This document shows, one piece after another, positions 8,333 through 16,983 of a stretch of 41,677 nt of DNA. The stretch spans positions 1 through 41,677 of IMG/VR virus record IMGVR_UViG_3300046463_000119, one strand, 5' to 3'. The position numbers and the translations under genes were made by a program. Under the pieces are notes generated by a model. The model made no database searches. It worked only from the letters and a program-made list of their open reading frames with translations, and was not told the DNA's origin. The DNA comes from a virus. How positions within the stretch are numbered: position 1 is the first letter of the stretch; each line of letters starts with the position of its first letter.

Positions 8333-9189
8333 GTCTTATCGGAAGCATCGTAAGCGGCGTCGGCAGCTTGGTGGGCGGCATTGCCGGCGCGAGCGCGAGC
8401 AAGAGCGCGGCCAATACGCAGTCAGATGCCGCGAAATACGCCGCCGATCTGCAAAACCAGCAATACCAGCAGACGCGCACGGACCTTCAGCCGTTCACCG
8501 ATTTCGGCAAGAACAACATCACGAGCCTGCAATCGCTGCTGAACAACCCAGCGCTCACGCAGGGCTTCTATTACGACAAGTTCAATGCGCCGGCAGCGTT
8601 CACCGCTCCGACCGCAGCGCAAGCGCAGGCTACGCCGGGCTATCAGTTCACGCTCGATCAGGGGCTTAAGTCGACGCAGAACAGCGCTGCGGCTCGCGGG
8701 CTCGGCACGTCAGGCGCGGCGCTCAAAGGCGCGGCGAACTACGCGACCGGCCTTGCTGACTCGACCTATAACGACGTGTTCAATCGTGCGCTGCAAAGCT
8801 ATAACACGAACTTCAACACGTCGCAGTCGGCCTACAACACGAACTACAACAGCGCGCTCGGCCAGTACAACACGAACCAGTCGACGCTTGGCAACCAGAT
8901 CAGCCGGCTTTCCGGCGTGGTATCGATGGGCCAGAACTCGGCGGCACAGACGGGCAGCCTTGGACAACAGGCGGCGACCAACCAGGGGAACATGCTGACG
9001 AGCGCGGCGAACGCGGCCGCCTCGGGCACCGTTGGCGGCGCCAATGCTCTGACGAGCGCGCTAAACGGTGTGGGCAATAGCGCGATGCTGTACGGCCTGT
9101 CTCAGAACAATGCGGGCAGCGCGGCGGCTGCTGCAAATCCGACTTACGGCACGACGTCGGCAGGTAACCCGAACTACTTCACGGTCTAA
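8329..9189 (+). CDS. gp7-like DNA ejection protein
   Basis: 286 residues. The N-terminus is a Gly/Ala-rich hydrophobic stretch ('LIGSIVSGVGSLVGGIAGA') followed by 'AANTQSDAAKYAADLQNQQYQQTRTDLQPF', very close in style to P22 gp7 ('AAEAQKYAADLQN'). These proteins ride in the capsid and are ejected ahead of the DNA to help it across the envelope. The middle carries repeated 'YNTNFNTSQSAYNTNYNSALGQYNTN' motifs, a short internal repeat. It is the first of three consecutive ejection-type genes. Confidence 0.8.
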   Translation: MSLIGSIVSGVGSLVGGIAGASASKSAANTQSDAAKYAADLQNQQYQQTRTDLQPFTDFGKNNITSLQSLLNNPALTQGFYYDKFNAPAAFTAPTAAQAQATPGYQFTLDQGLKSTQNSAAARGLGTSGAALKGAANYATGLADSTYNDVFNRALQSYNTNFNTSQSAYNTNYNSALGQYNTNQSTLGNQISRLSGVVSMGQNSAAQTGSLGQQAATNQGNMLTSAANAAASGTVGGANALTSALNGVGNSAMLYGLSQNNAGSAAAAANPTYGTTSAGNPNYFTV

Positions 9190-9191
9190 CG

Positions 9192-10730
9192 ATGCCCCTC
9201 GATACCTCGATCGCACTAAACGCGAACGCGCCCGCGCCGATGAATCCGCTTCAAACGGCGCTTCAGGTCGCGCAGTACCGCGCCTATAACGCCAATGGGC
9301 TCGCTGCGCAACAACAGCTGGACGCCAACAACGCCGCCTCAGACGCGTTCAAGCAGGCGACGGATGCAAGCGGAAATACCGATTACAACAAGTTCCGGTC
9401 GATCATGGCGGGAAGCGGTGTCGGGTACAACCTGCCGCAAATTAACAAGAGCATTCTCGATGCACAGCAAGCGCAGCAGACGCTGGACCGCGGGTCTATT
9501 GGCCTGAGCAACGACAAGATCGACAACGCCAAAAAGATGTTCGGCACGGTGACGCAGCGCCTTGGCTCGCTTGACCCGCAAGACCCGCAGTTCGCGGCAC
9601 ACGCGATGGATCTCGGGCACCAGCTCGTGAACCAGTTCGGCGTTGACCCGCAGATGGTCATTCACGAACTGTCGACCATCCCGCAGGACCCCGCGGGGCG
9701 CGCGGCATGGCGCAACAGCGCACTGGCATCGCTGCAAGATGCAGGATCGCAGCTTAAGTCGATGACGCCTACGCCGACGCTGGTCGACGACGGTATGACG
9801 AAGCGATACCTTGATACGAACGCGATCTCGAATCCGGGGATCATCGGGACGTCGGTCCAGAACCAACTGACGCCGGAATCCGCAACGTCACCCGTCGGCG
9901 TCATGGGTCCGAACAACACGCCAGGCGTCGTTCCGCGCGGCGAAATGTGGGGCAACGGCGTCAGTGGCGCAGGAACGCCGCAGATCAACGTGCCTCCGCT
10001 GCCGACTGCCGCGAACCAGCAAGGCGCAGGGCAGGCCGTGCCGATGCCCGGCCAGGCCGCGCCGGCTGGTGGCCCGGCTCACTTCGTGGCAACCGGTACG
10101 CCGATGGGCGCATCAGGTGTCGCGGACGATGCAGGAAAGCGTTACGGCGCACTGCAACAGGCGGCACAGCAGGCAAAGCCGCTCATGCAGACATACGACC
10201 TCGCAGCGCAAGCGCTCAAGAGCACGATCGCGGGCAAGGGCGCGAATGCTGCGCTCAATGTCCCGGCTCTGCTCAATACGTTCGGCATTCAGGCCGGTAC
10301 AGATGCGGTGAAGAACAATCAGCTTCTCGCCAACTACCTGAACAGCGCGGCCGACCAAGCGGCGGCATCGCTCGGGCTGTCGGGCAGCGATTCTCGCCTT
10401 GCCGCAGCGAAGGCAGGGCAGCCCGATCCGAACAACATGAACGGCCCGGCGCTGCTTGATTCGATCAACCACGTCAAGGGGCTGCAGCAAGCGGTTCTCG
10501 ACCGCCAGCAGGCGACGACCAATTTCCTCGCTCAGAACGGCAACAGCACGGCCGCGCTGCCGCAGTTTGAGGCGAAGTGGAACCAGTCGTTTAACCCTGA
10601 CGTGTCGTATATCCGCTCGCTTGGCTCGCCGGAAGATCAGCAGGCGGCAATGCAGAAGCTGAAGGCATCGGGCCATTTGAAGCAGTGGACGAAGGACTAT
10701 CAGGCAATGAAAGCCTTGGGAGCATTTTAA
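9192..10730 (+). CDS. gp20-like DNA ejection protein
   Basis: 512 residues (P22 gp20 has 471). Rich in Ala, Gln and Asn with long amphipathic helices and no cysteines. The N-terminal 'MNPLQTALQVAQYRAYNANGLAAQQQLDANN' and C-terminal 'QQAAMQKLKASGHLKQWTKDYQAM' are typical of internal virion proteins. It sits between the gp7-like and gp16-like genes, the P22 order being 7-20-16. Starts two bases after the gp7-like stop and ends directly against the next ATG. Identification rests mainly on order, size and composition. Confidence 0.72.
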   Translation: MPLDTSIALNANAPAPMNPLQTALQVAQYRAYNANGLAAQQQLDANNAASDAFKQATDASGNTDYNKFRSIMAGSGVGYNLPQINKSILDAQQAQQTLDRGSIGLSNDKIDNAKKMFGTVTQRLGSLDPQDPQFAAHAMDLGHQLVNQFGVDPQMVIHELSTIPQDPAGRAAWRNSALASLQDAGSQLKSMTPTPTLVDDGMTKRYLDTNAISNPGIIGTSVQNQLTPESATSPVGVMGPNNTPGVVPRGEMWGNGVSGAGTPQINVPPLPTAANQQGAGQAVPMPGQAAPAGGPAHFVATGTPMGASGVADDAGKRYGALQQAAQQAKPLMQTYDLAAQALKSTIAGKGANAALNVPALLNTFGIQAGTDAVKNNQLLANYLNSAADQAAASLGLSGSDSRLAAAKAGQPDPNNMNGPALLDSINHVKGLQQAVLDRQQATTNFLAQNGNSTAALPQFEAKWNQSFNPDVSYIRSLGSPEDQQAAMQKLKASGHLKQWTKDYQAMKALGAF

Positions 10731-12482
10731 ATGGCAGATCCGCTGCTCGATATGGCGAACGCGGTGCAATCTGGCAAAGCCGTCTCGACGGCTGCCGGAT
10801 CGGCCGCCAAGCCTACCGGCGATCCTTTGCTCGACATGGCAAATAGCGTCATGTCGGCTAAGGATGCGCCGGCCGCGCCCTCGCCATCTGCGCCGGCCGC
10901 ACCGCAAGGCGGGCAATGGAAAACGCCGGGTTCCGTGACGATGGGTATTGGCGACGTCATCAAGGGCGGCGTTCAATCGATGGTTCACGGCGGCGCATGG
11001 CTCGCCGATAAGATCGCGCCGGATTCACAGTTCGCAAAGGACATTAACGCCGCGGTCCCGCAAGTCGATCAGACGATTCAGTCTCAAGACGCGCAGTATG
11101 CGCAGCAGCGCGCGGCGCAGGGCGGCTCCGGCATTGACCTCGGCCGGGCGGCTGGCAACGTTATTGGCAGCGCTCCGCTGATGGCGCTTCCGGCCGGCGC
11201 TGGCGGCGGCTTGCTTGCCAAGGCTGGCGCCGGCGCTTTGTCGGGCGCCGCAAGCGGCTTGCTTACTCCAGTCACGAATGCGGGCGACACTTACGCGCAA
11301 CAGAAGGCTTCGCAGGTCGGAACGAGCGCAGCAGTCGGCGCCGTTGCTAACCCGCTAGTCAGCGCTATCGGAAGCGCGGTATCGCCGACGATTGGCGCGG
11401 CGCAACGCAAGCTGCTCGATGCGGGCGTTCCGTTGACGCCCGGCCAGATTCTCGGCGGCGCAGCAGCGCGCACCGAGGCGAAGCTGACGAGCGTGCCGTT
11501 TCTCGGCGACATGATAAAGAACGGCCAGCAGCGTGCGGTGCAGGGCTTCAACAAGGCGACATACGATCAGGTTCTTGCGCCGCTCGGCCAGAAGTATTCC
11601 GGGCCTGTCGGCAATGAAGGCGTGGCGGCGGTTCAAAAGACCATCAGTGACGCCTACGACGGCGCGCTGTCGAAACTGACGTTCAAGCCGGATGCACAGT
11701 TTCAATCAGACCTCGGCAACCTCACGCAGATGGCGCAGTCGTTGCCGGCTGCGCAGCAGCAGCAGTTCATGAACGTCCTGAAAACGCAGGTTGCCGGCAA
11801 GCTGTCGCCGCAGGGCACGATGGACGGCGCCACGCTCAAGGGGGTGCAAAGCGAACTCGGCCGTATCTCGCGCGGGCTCACTGGCGATCCTTCATTCGAC
11901 AATCAGCAGCTCGGGCAGGCGATCGGCGAAATCAAGAACATCGTTGAATCGTCGTTGCCGCGGAACAACGCCGCCGATGCCGTACAGGATCTGACGAAGG
12001 CGAATGCAGCTTACGCAAATTTTGTGCGGCTGCGTGGCGCGGCCGGGTCGCAGGGGGCGATGAACAATGATGGCGTATTTACGGCGGCGCAACTTAACAA
12101 TGCCGTGCGAGGCGCGGACAAGTCGGCAGGCAAGGGCGCGACTGCAACAGGCAATGCGCTGATGCAGGACTTTTCGAGCGCCGGCCAGTCTGTGCTGGGG
12201 TCTAAGTATCCCGACTCAGGGACGCCCGGCCGATCGCTGCTGGCTCTCATGGGCCCGGCTGCACTCGGTCATGCGTTCGTCCCCGCCTACACCGCTCCGC
12301 TTGCTGCGGCGATAGGTGCGGGCGCTTTGCCGTACACCGCAGCGGGCCAGAAGGCCGCGCAAGCGTTACTTACTTCGCGTCCCGCGTTCGCGGCACCAGT
12401 AGGGAATGCGCTTACGCGCTACGGGGTCCCAATCGCCGCGCCGGCGTCCAATGCGCTCCTCCGAGCGCTCACAGGCCAGTAG
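10731..12482 (+). CDS. gp16-like DNA ejection protein
   Basis: 583 residues (P22 gp16 has 609). The N-terminus holds a duplicated 8-residue motif, 'DPLLDMAN', at about residues 3-10 and 31-38, followed by a Pro/Ala-rich linker. Residues 130-215 contain Gly/Ala-rich hydrophobic segments ('APLMALPAGAGGGLLAKAG') that could insert in membranes, and a second such segment lies near the C-terminus ('LLALMGPAALGHAF'). This fits an ejected protein that helps form a conduit in the envelope. It is last in the gp7/gp20/gp16 order and is followed by paired terminators. Confidence 0.75.
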   Translation: MADPLLDMANAVQSGKAVSTAAGSAAKPTGDPLLDMANSVMSAKDAPAAPSPSAPAAPQGGQWKTPGSVTMGIGDVIKGGVQSMVHGGAWLADKIAPDSQFAKDINAAVPQVDQTIQSQDAQYAQQRAAQGGSGIDLGRAAGNVIGSAPLMALPAGAGGGLLAKAGAGALSGAASGLLTPVTNAGDTYAQQKASQVGTSAAVGAVANPLVSAIGSAVSPTIGAAQRKLLDAGVPLTPGQILGGAAARTEAKLTSVPFLGDMIKNGQQRAVQGFNKATYDQVLAPLGQKYSGPVGNEGVAAVQKTISDAYDGALSKLTFKPDAQFQSDLGNLTQMAQSLPAAQQQQFMNVLKTQVAGKLSPQGTMDGATLKGVQSELGRISRGLTGDPSFDNQQLGQAIGEIKNIVESSLPRNNAADAVQDLTKANAAYANFVRLRGAAGSQGAMNNDGVFTAAQLNNAVRGADKSAGKGATATGNALMQDFSSAGQSVLGSKYPDSGTPGRSLLALMGPAALGHAFVPAYTAPLAAAIGAGALPYTAAGQKAAQALLTSRPAFAAPVGNALTRYGVPIAAPASNALLRALTGQ

Positions 12483-12572
12483 GAATATGGCCTTGAGTTT
12501 CGGGTATGCGACTGAGAGCGCCGCAATGCAGGCGGTCGTAAAGATCATTCGCCAAAACTGATCGCTATTCAT
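12366..12572 (-). CDS. Candidate small membrane protein antisense to the gp16-like gene
   Basis: A 68-residue minus-strand frame with ATG at 12570-12572, preceded by AAGGGG at good spacing. Residues about 8-33 ('MIFTTACIAALSVAYPKLKAIFLLA') could be a membrane segment; the rest is Arg/Glu-rich. It overlaps the gp16-like gene by 117 bases and no promoter is evident, so it may be chance. A plus-strand alternative in the same gap is a 24-codon frame at 12487-12561. Confidence 0.2.
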   Translation of the reverse strand: MNSDQFWRMIFTTACIAALSVAYPKLKAIFLLACERSEERIGRRRGDWDPVARKRIPYWCRERGTRSK

Positions 12573-12584
12573 TGACATCCCCTT

Positions 12585-12609
12585 AAGCCCGCCACAGTGC
12601 GGGCTTTTC
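12585..12609 (+). terminator. Intrinsic terminator after the ejection genes (first of two)
   Basis: Stem AAGCCCGC (12585-12592), loop CACAGT, stem GCGGGCTT (12599-12606), then TTC. It ends the ejection-protein transcript. Confidence 0.88.
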
Positions 12610-12616
12610 TCATTCT

Positions 12617-12646
12617 AGGCCGCCATTGTGCGGCCTTTTTGTTTTT
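12617..12646 (+). terminator. Intrinsic terminator, second of a tandem pair
   Basis: Stem AGGCCGC (12617-12623), loop CATTGT, stem GCGGCCT (12630-12636), then a T-rich tract interrupted by one G. Together with the hairpin 11 bases upstream it insulates the tailspike gene from the ejection operon. Confidence 0.88.
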
Positions 12647-12654
12647 GAGGCCAC

Positions 12655-14142
12655 ATGCAAATTTTGCCTTTGGGGAAATCCCAGTTCATCGACAGCAACG
12701 GGGCGCCACTGGCCGGTGGTCAAGTGTTTTACTACGCGCCCGGCACGACGAACCCGGTCAACACGTATCAGGACTCGTCCGGCACTGTCCCGAACACGAA
12801 CCCGGTCGTGCTCGACTCCAACGGCCAGGCGGTCATTTGGGGATCGGGCTCGTTCCGCCAAGTGGTGCAGAACTCCGCGGGCGTGACGATTTGGGATCAG
12901 GTCGTACAGTCGGCCGACTCGGGTTTCGTGCTGTTTCAGTCGAACCTCGCCGATCCGTCGCTTGTCGGCAATGGCGATGCGCTGGTCGCGGTCAAGCAGC
13001 CGTATTCCGGCGCCGTATCGCGCAACCAGCACCAGAAGAACGCCGAGCGGATCAGCATCAAGGATTTCGGCGCGAAGGGTGATGGCGCGACGAACGATAG
13101 TCCCGCATTCCAGGCCGCCGAGAACGCATGCGCGGCCGGCACCGTGCTTAACGTGTTCATCCCTGACGGCACGTATCTGTTGAATACGAACGTGACGGCC
13201 GGGCCCGGCACGATCAATTGGCAGTTCTCGGGCGGCGCATCGCTCTCTGGCACTGGCACGCTCGCGCATCAAGCGTCGTCGATGACGTACAACGCAACGC
13301 CGAACGTCAGCAAGCGCATGTCCGTGTGGCATGGCACGGCGGCCAATCCGACCACGGACGGCACGACGCCGACCGCCTACATTCAGCGCGTCGACAAGTC
13401 GGTGTCAGGCGACACCGCGGCGAACCTGATCCCGGCGCTCTACGTCACGCACAAGCGGCTTCCGGGCGGCACTGGCTGGCTCTATGGCGGGTACTTCTAC
13501 CTTGAGGACCAGTCGACCAGCGGCGCGGCGCAATCGGTCGGGCTGGCATCGTCGGCGCATGGCGTGAGCAGCGGCGCGGTGTGGGGCTTGTACACGGAGG
13601 CATGGGCGCACAACCACGCTGTGACGGCTACCGGCTTCGAAGTCGACACATACAACTATTCGGGCAGCGATTACACCTACAACGACACATTCCCGACGAC
13701 TGCGCCCTTTACGTGCGGTGTCTGGAATATCTCGTTCGGCCCGAACAAGAACACTTTCGCGCATGGCATTGCCAGCGGCAGCGTTGCCAACCAGTGGCGC
13801 ACCGGCATTTACATGAAAACGTTCTCTGTCGATCACATCGGCATCGACATTCAGGCGCAGCCGCAGACGCTTATCAACTTCAAGTATGGCGCATCGACTG
13901 ATGGAACCGGCATCACGCCGGGCGGCATTGGGCTCGACGTCGGACTGAAGGCCGCTGCTTCGTATGGCACCGGCCCGAATCAATGCGCAATTCACATGCG
14001 CGATCAGCGGCTGGGCTTCGGCAGCTTTGCCTTTATGCAGTTCAACGTGGCGACCAACGCTATCGAACTGTGGGTCTATAACGGCTCGACGTACGACCGG
14101 CGCGGCTACTTCGACCTTGCAGCAGCCGATCACGCATTCTAA
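12655..14142 (+). CDS. Tailspike / receptor-binding protein
   Basis: 495 residues. Residues 1-100 form a virion-binding domain ('FIDSNGAPLAGGQVFYYAPGTT', 'TNPVVLDSNGQAVIW') common to phage tailspikes. Residues about 130-180 ('SIKDFGAKGDGATNDSPAFQAA') open a pectate-lyase-like right-handed beta helix, the fold of polysaccharide-cleaving tailspikes. The rest is beta-rich with many Gly, Thr and Asn. It would bind, and perhaps degrade, surface polysaccharide of the host. It has its own terminators before it. The C-terminal half sets host range and cannot be matched by eye to a known specificity. Confidence 0.82.
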   Translation: MQILPLGKSQFIDSNGAPLAGGQVFYYAPGTTNPVNTYQDSSGTVPNTNPVVLDSNGQAVIWGSGSFRQVVQNSAGVTIWDQVVQSADSGFVLFQSNLADPSLVGNGDALVAVKQPYSGAVSRNQHQKNAERISIKDFGAKGDGATNDSPAFQAAENACAAGTVLNVFIPDGTYLLNTNVTAGPGTINWQFSGGASLSGTGTLAHQASSMTYNATPNVSKRMSVWHGTAANPTTDGTTPTAYIQRVDKSVSGDTAANLIPALYVTHKRLPGGTGWLYGGYFYLEDQSTSGAAQSVGLASSAHGVSSGAVWGLYTEAWAHNHAVTATGFEVDTYNYSGSDYTYNDTFPTTAPFTCGVWNISFGPNKNTFAHGIASGSVANQWRTGIYMKTFSVDHIGIDIQAQPQTLINFKYGASTDGTGITPGGIGLDVGLKAAASYGTGPNQCAIHMRDQRLGFGSFAFMQFNVATNAIELWVYNGSTYDRRGYFDLAAADHAF

Positions 14143-14151
14143 GGATAAGAC

Positions 14152-14322
14152 ATGAATTTCAACGAACGACGCGCATTTTTGAACAACCAGATTTCGCAAG
14201 CCAAGTCGCTTTTGGCTGACGGCGTGCGAATGAAGGAGGAGGCCGAAAAGAGCCTGCTGGGCCTGTATTCCGCGCTTGAAACGATCGATGCGATCGAACA
14301 AGACCTCAGCCAGAAGGCATAA
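14152..14322 (+). CDS. Small helical protein, unknown function
   Basis: 56 residues, with AAGGA 6 bases before the ATG. It is all helical and charged ('QISQAKSLLADGVRMKEEAEKSLLGLYSALETIDAIEQ'), without a membrane segment. It is placed between the tailspike and holin genes and ends just before a strong terminator. It could be a tailspike chaperone or lysis regulator, but nothing in the sequence decides this. Confidence 0.7.
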   Translation: MNFNERRAFLNNQISQAKSLLADGVRMKEEAEKSLLGLYSALETIDAIEQDLSQKA

Positions 14323-14326
14323 ACCC

Positions 14327-14354
14327 AAGCCGCCCACAGAGGCGGCTTTCTTTT
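14327..14354 (+). terminator. Intrinsic terminator between the small helical gene and the lysis genes
   Basis: Perfect 8-bp stem AAGCCGCC/GGCGGCTT around CACAGA, then TCTTTT. It separates tailspike transcription from the holin-endolysin cassette. Confidence 0.9.
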
Positions 14355-14365
14355 CGGGGAAACCG

Positions 14366-14554
14366 ATGCAATCAGAAGCATCCGCAGTAATCGGGTCGGT
14401 GGTAAAGACCACGCCTTCATGGATTGTCACAGCGCTGGCCTGGGGTGACGTCAATTTTCCGCGAATGCTGCTCGTGCTGTCTATCGCATATACCGCAGTG
14501 CAACTGTATTCGGCCATAAAGCGGCTGAAGAGGGGAAAGCCCGTCAATGAATAA
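14366..14554 (+). CDS. Small holin candidate
   Basis: 62 residues from the ATG at 14366, which has GGGGAA upstream; the longer open frame would cross the terminator. One clear hydrophobic segment ('MLLVLSIAYTAVQLYSAI', about 34-51) follows a weaker one ('SWIVTALAWG', about 18-27), with a basic C-terminus ('KRLKRGK'). Size, topology and a direct overlap with the endolysin gene (ATGAATAA) make this the likely pore former that releases the endolysin. A spanin pair is not seen beside it. Confidence 0.7.
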   Translation: MQSEASAVIGSVVKTTPSWIVTALAWGDVNFPRMLLVLSIAYTAVQLYSAIKRLKRGKPVNE

Positions 14555-14999
14555 CCAAAATCTTCAAACGCTGATCGCCGAGCTGCGACGCGATGAAGGC
14601 GTTCGGTATCTGCCGTATCTGGATACGGCAAATCCGCCAAATTGGACTATCGGCGTGGGTCACAACATGGATAGCAAGCCACTCACGATTGGGTGGAAGC
14701 CTCCGCTGAACGACACGCAGGTCAATTCGCTGCTCGGCGATGACCTTGAAGACGTATTCCACGATCTCGACCGCAACCTGCAGTGGTGGCGTGATCTTAA
14801 CGACGTGCGTCAGCGTGTCATAGCAAACCTTTGTTTCAACATGGGGATAACGCGCCTGCTCGGGTTCGTGAAAGCGCTCACGGCGGCTCGCCAGGGCAAA
14901 TACGACGTCTCCGCGAATGAACTGCTCAACTCGACGTGGGCCACTCAAGTAAAGGGCAGGGCGCAACGCCTCGCCGACATGATGCGCAAAGGGGTCTGA
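14547..14999 (+). CDS. Endolysin, T4-type lysozyme (GH24)
   Basis: 150 residues. It hydrolyses the MurNAc-GlcNAc bond of peptidoglycan. The catalytic triad pattern is visible: Glu17 in 'RRDEGVRYLPYLD', Asp26, and Thr34 in 'WTIGVGHN'. The helical C-terminal lobe follows ('RQRVIANLCFNMGITRLLGF'). There is no signal peptide or membrane anchor, so it needs the holin upstream. A second, unrelated-looking endolysin of SAR type is encoded at 20627-21118. Confidence 0.88.
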   Translation: MNNQNLQTLIAELRRDEGVRYLPYLDTANPPNWTIGVGHNMDSKPLTIGWKPPLNDTQVNSLLGDDLEDVFHDLDRNLQWWRDLNDVRQRVIANLCFNMGITRLLGFVKALTAARQGKYDVSANELLNSTWATQVKGRAQRLADMMRKGV

Positions 15000-15000
15000 C

Positions 15001-15543
15001 ATGGATTGGAAGTCGATTCTCGGCGGCGTTGCGCCGACATTGGCGACGGCTCTGTCTGTCGTAGGCGGCCCGGCCGGCATGGTCGCGGGCGCCGCATTGC
15101 GCGCGGTGAGTAGCGCGGTGCTCGGGCATCAGGACGGCACGTCCGACCAGGTGACGCAGGCGATTCAAGCCGGTCTGTCTCCGGACGCCATTGCAGCGCT
15201 TCAGAAGGCCGACAACGACTTCAAGGTTCAGATGGCGCAGATTGCCGCGGCAACCGAGCAGGCGAGCATTAAGGCCGGTTCTGACGCGATCGGCGACGTC
15301 AACGACACGATGCAGAGCGAGGCGAAGTCCGATCACTGGCCTTCGTACACCTGGCGCCCGTTTATCGGCTTCACGTTCGGCTTCTACATCATTTCGCTGT
15401 TCGTCCTGCCGCTGTTCCATGTGCAGCCGGTTTCCCTCTCTACCGACCTGACGCTGACGATCGGCGCCGTGCTCGGTGTCGCATCGTTCTTCCGCGGGAA
15501 AGCACAGGCAGACCCGCGCATCAACACCGACAACCGCGGTTAA
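15001..15543 (+). CDS. 3-TM holin-type membrane protein
   Basis: 180 residues. A Gly/Ala-rich N-terminus ('LATALSVVGGPAGMVAGAALRAV') is followed by a helical soluble part and the motif 'DVNDTMQSEAKSDHWPSYTWRPFIGF', which is characteristic of the '3TM holin' family known from gene-transfer-agent and phage lysis cassettes. Two further hydrophobic segments follow (about 121-141 and 149-165). It lies two bases after the endolysin. With the 62-residue protein upstream there are two holin candidates; which one forms the hole is unclear. Confidence 0.78.
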   Translation: MDWKSILGGVAPTLATALSVVGGPAGMVAGAALRAVSSAVLGHQDGTSDQVTQAIQAGLSPDAIAALQKADNDFKVQMAQIAAATEQASIKAGSDAIGDVNDTMQSEAKSDHWPSYTWRPFIGFTFGFYIISLFVLPLFHVQPVSLSTDLTLTIGAVLGVASFFRGKAQADPRINTDNRG

Positions 15544-15567
15544 ACGATCTTTTTACGAGCGCAATAA

Positions 15568-16473
15568 ATGGCAAATACCATCAGTCTTAACCAGCTTCCC
15601 GCCGAGTCAGTCGCGCCGGCTGGTGGCGTCCTGCATTGCTACGACCCGACGCAGCCGGTCGGCTTGCGCGATGTCCAATTAGCCGTGACGGCGTTTCAGG
15701 GCGCGATCTCCACGCAGACGGCTAATACCGTCTTTGCCGGTCCGACTAGCGGCGGCTCTGCTGCGCCTAGTTTCCGATCGCTCGTGGTGGCGGATCTTCC
15801 GACCGTCGATATTGCGCACGGCGGCACTGGCGCCACGACGCAGGCGGCCGCGCTCGCTGCTGTGCTCGGGGCGTCGGCGATCCAGGTTGTCAACGGCGGC
15901 ACTGGTCAGAACTCATTCCCGGCACATAGCGTTGTGCTCGGGCAGGGCGGTGGCACGGCATTCGCTGCGGCATCGATCGGCGCAGCCGGCACGGTGCTCG
16001 CCAGTAGCGGCATCGGCGCAGATCCGGCTTTCCGGCTGCTGACATCGGCAGACGTGTCAGGCACCGCGACGAACAACAACGCGGCATCGGGCATCGTCGG
16101 CGAATATCTGACGAACTCGACGGCAGGAACCTCGCTGACGACGGCGACGCCCGGCAATGCGACCAGCATCAGCCTGCCGGCCGGCGATTGGGATGTGTCG
16201 GCGGTTGTCACGTTCGTTCCGGCTGGCTCAACCGTGCCGTCGATCCTGTCAACGGGCGTCAACACGACGTCGGCCACGCTGCCGGGCTCGAATACGGGCG
16301 GCTATGTGCAGCTCGCAAGCAGCTTCCCGGCAGGCGCGGCGCAGGTTCAGAACTCGCCTACGGTGCGCGTTAGCCTCGCCAGCACGACGACGGTTTATGC
16401 GGTCGCGCAATCGACCTTCATCACAAGCACGATGACCTGCAACGGCTTCATCCGCGCGCGCCGGGTTCGCTAA
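15568..16473 (+). CDS. Tail fibre-like protein
   Basis: 301 residues, almost all Ser, Thr, Ala, Gly and Val. Residues about 70-120 contain repeated fibre motifs ('SFRSLVVADLPTVDIAHGGTGATT', 'VVNGGTGQNSF') found in trimeric phage fibres. The C-terminal 130 residues ('SISLPAGDWDVSAVVTFVPAG') form a beta domain seen at the ends of many fibre proteins. No peptidase or chaperone motif. Its place after the lysis genes suggests a secondary adhesion factor. Its stop overlaps the stop of a convergent minus-strand gene. Confidence 0.78.
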   Translation: MANTISLNQLPAESVAPAGGVLHCYDPTQPVGLRDVQLAVTAFQGAISTQTANTVFAGPTSGGSAAPSFRSLVVADLPTVDIAHGGTGATTQAAALAAVLGASAIQVVNGGTGQNSFPAHSVVLGQGGGTAFAAASIGAAGTVLASSGIGADPAFRLLTSADVSGTATNNNAASGIVGEYLTNSTAGTSLTTATPGNATSISLPAGDWDVSAVVTFVPAGSTVPSILSTGVNTTSATLPGSNTGGYVQLASSFPAGAAQVQNSPTVRVSLASTTTVYAVAQSTFITSTMTCNGFIRARRVR

Positions 16474-16619
16474 TCACGCCACGCCATGTAGCGCATCATC
16501 ATGCCGGGCGGCATGTGATCGAGTGCAGGCGGCCTATCGGTCGCTTGCGCTTCTGTTTCACGTACGTCCTGCTGCGCCGCTTCTTGGATGGCGGCGACTT
16601 CCCCGATGTTTTCGTTCAT
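16470..16619 (-). CDS. Small Met-rich protein, unknown function
   Basis: 49 residues. The C-terminus is unusual: 'HMPPGMMMRYMAWRD' has five Met in 15 residues, and the N-terminus is acidic and helical ('NIGEVAAIQEAAQQDVRETEAQ'). The stop overlaps the fibre gene's stop head-on, so leftward and rightward transcription converge here with no terminator between. The ribosome site is weak. It would be the last gene of the plasmid-maintenance transcript. Confidence 0.5.
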   Translation of the reverse strand: MNENIGEVAAIQEAAQQDVRETEAQATDRPPALDHMPPGMMMRYMAWRD

Positions 16620-16716
16620 TTTGGTTCTCGGTCTTTGGGCCAAGGTGGTTTCGTCAGGATATTACCGGCCTTTCATCAGACGAGCAGAACTTTTTTCGCG
16701 GTTGACATAATATAGT
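16620..16716. other. Short AT-richer gap between the two smallest maintenance genes
   Basis: About 100 bases without a clear gene. It contains TTGACA directly followed by an AT-rich stretch (about 16703-16720), but no -10 box at proper spacing. I see no convincing promoter or terminator here. Confidence 0.4.
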
Positions 16717-16917
16717 TTATCGAAATTCCCGGATCGTGTTCGCTAGGCGATTGTCATCCTCTTGGGTCCATCCTGGCTCGAAAGAGGTCAAGCTGTGCCA
16801 CAGCATGTAAGCGCCCCATGCCCATGTGCGCCCCAGTTCCTTGTCGGGACCGTTGAGGGCGTCCCGAATCTCGCGCTCGGTCTTTTCGGTCAATTCGGCG
16901 TAGGTCCAAGATTTCAT
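16717..16917 (-). CDS. Small conserved protein, unknown function
   Basis: 66 residues. Trp-rich ('SWTYAELTEKTEREIRDALNGPDKELGR' then 'TWAWGAYMLWHSLTSFEPGW'), helical and soluble, with no recognised motif. It lies immediately downstream of repL in the same direction, across the DnaA-box segment, so it may take part in copy control or maintenance; that is only positional inference. The ribosome site before its ATG is poor. Confidence 0.65.
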   Translation of the reverse strand: MKSWTYAELTEKTEREIRDALNGPDKELGRTWAWGAYMLWHSLTSFEPGWTQEDDNRLANTIREFR

Positions 16918-16983
16918 GTTTGCGAATTAGAAGTTATCGTTCGTAAATTGCGCACAGGGTTACGCACCGTTTCTGTGGATAAC
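16918..16983. other. Putative origin segment with a perfect DnaA box
   Basis: The 66 bases between repL and the 66-residue gene contain TGTGGATAA (16974-16982), the exact complement of the consensus DnaA box TTATCCACA, two bases from the repL stop. Next to it are iteron-like fragments (TTTGCGAATT at 16918, AAATTGCGCAC at 16945) related to the direct repeats upstream of repL. A second near-consensus box, TTATCCATA, lies at 17783-17791. This fits a RepL-dependent, DnaA-assisted plasmid origin. Confidence 0.55.

Noticed and set aside
13405-14640. 411-codon minus-strand open frame across tailspike and lysis genes
   Set aside because: It covers several terminators and well-supported plus-strand genes; Arg-rich shadow composition.
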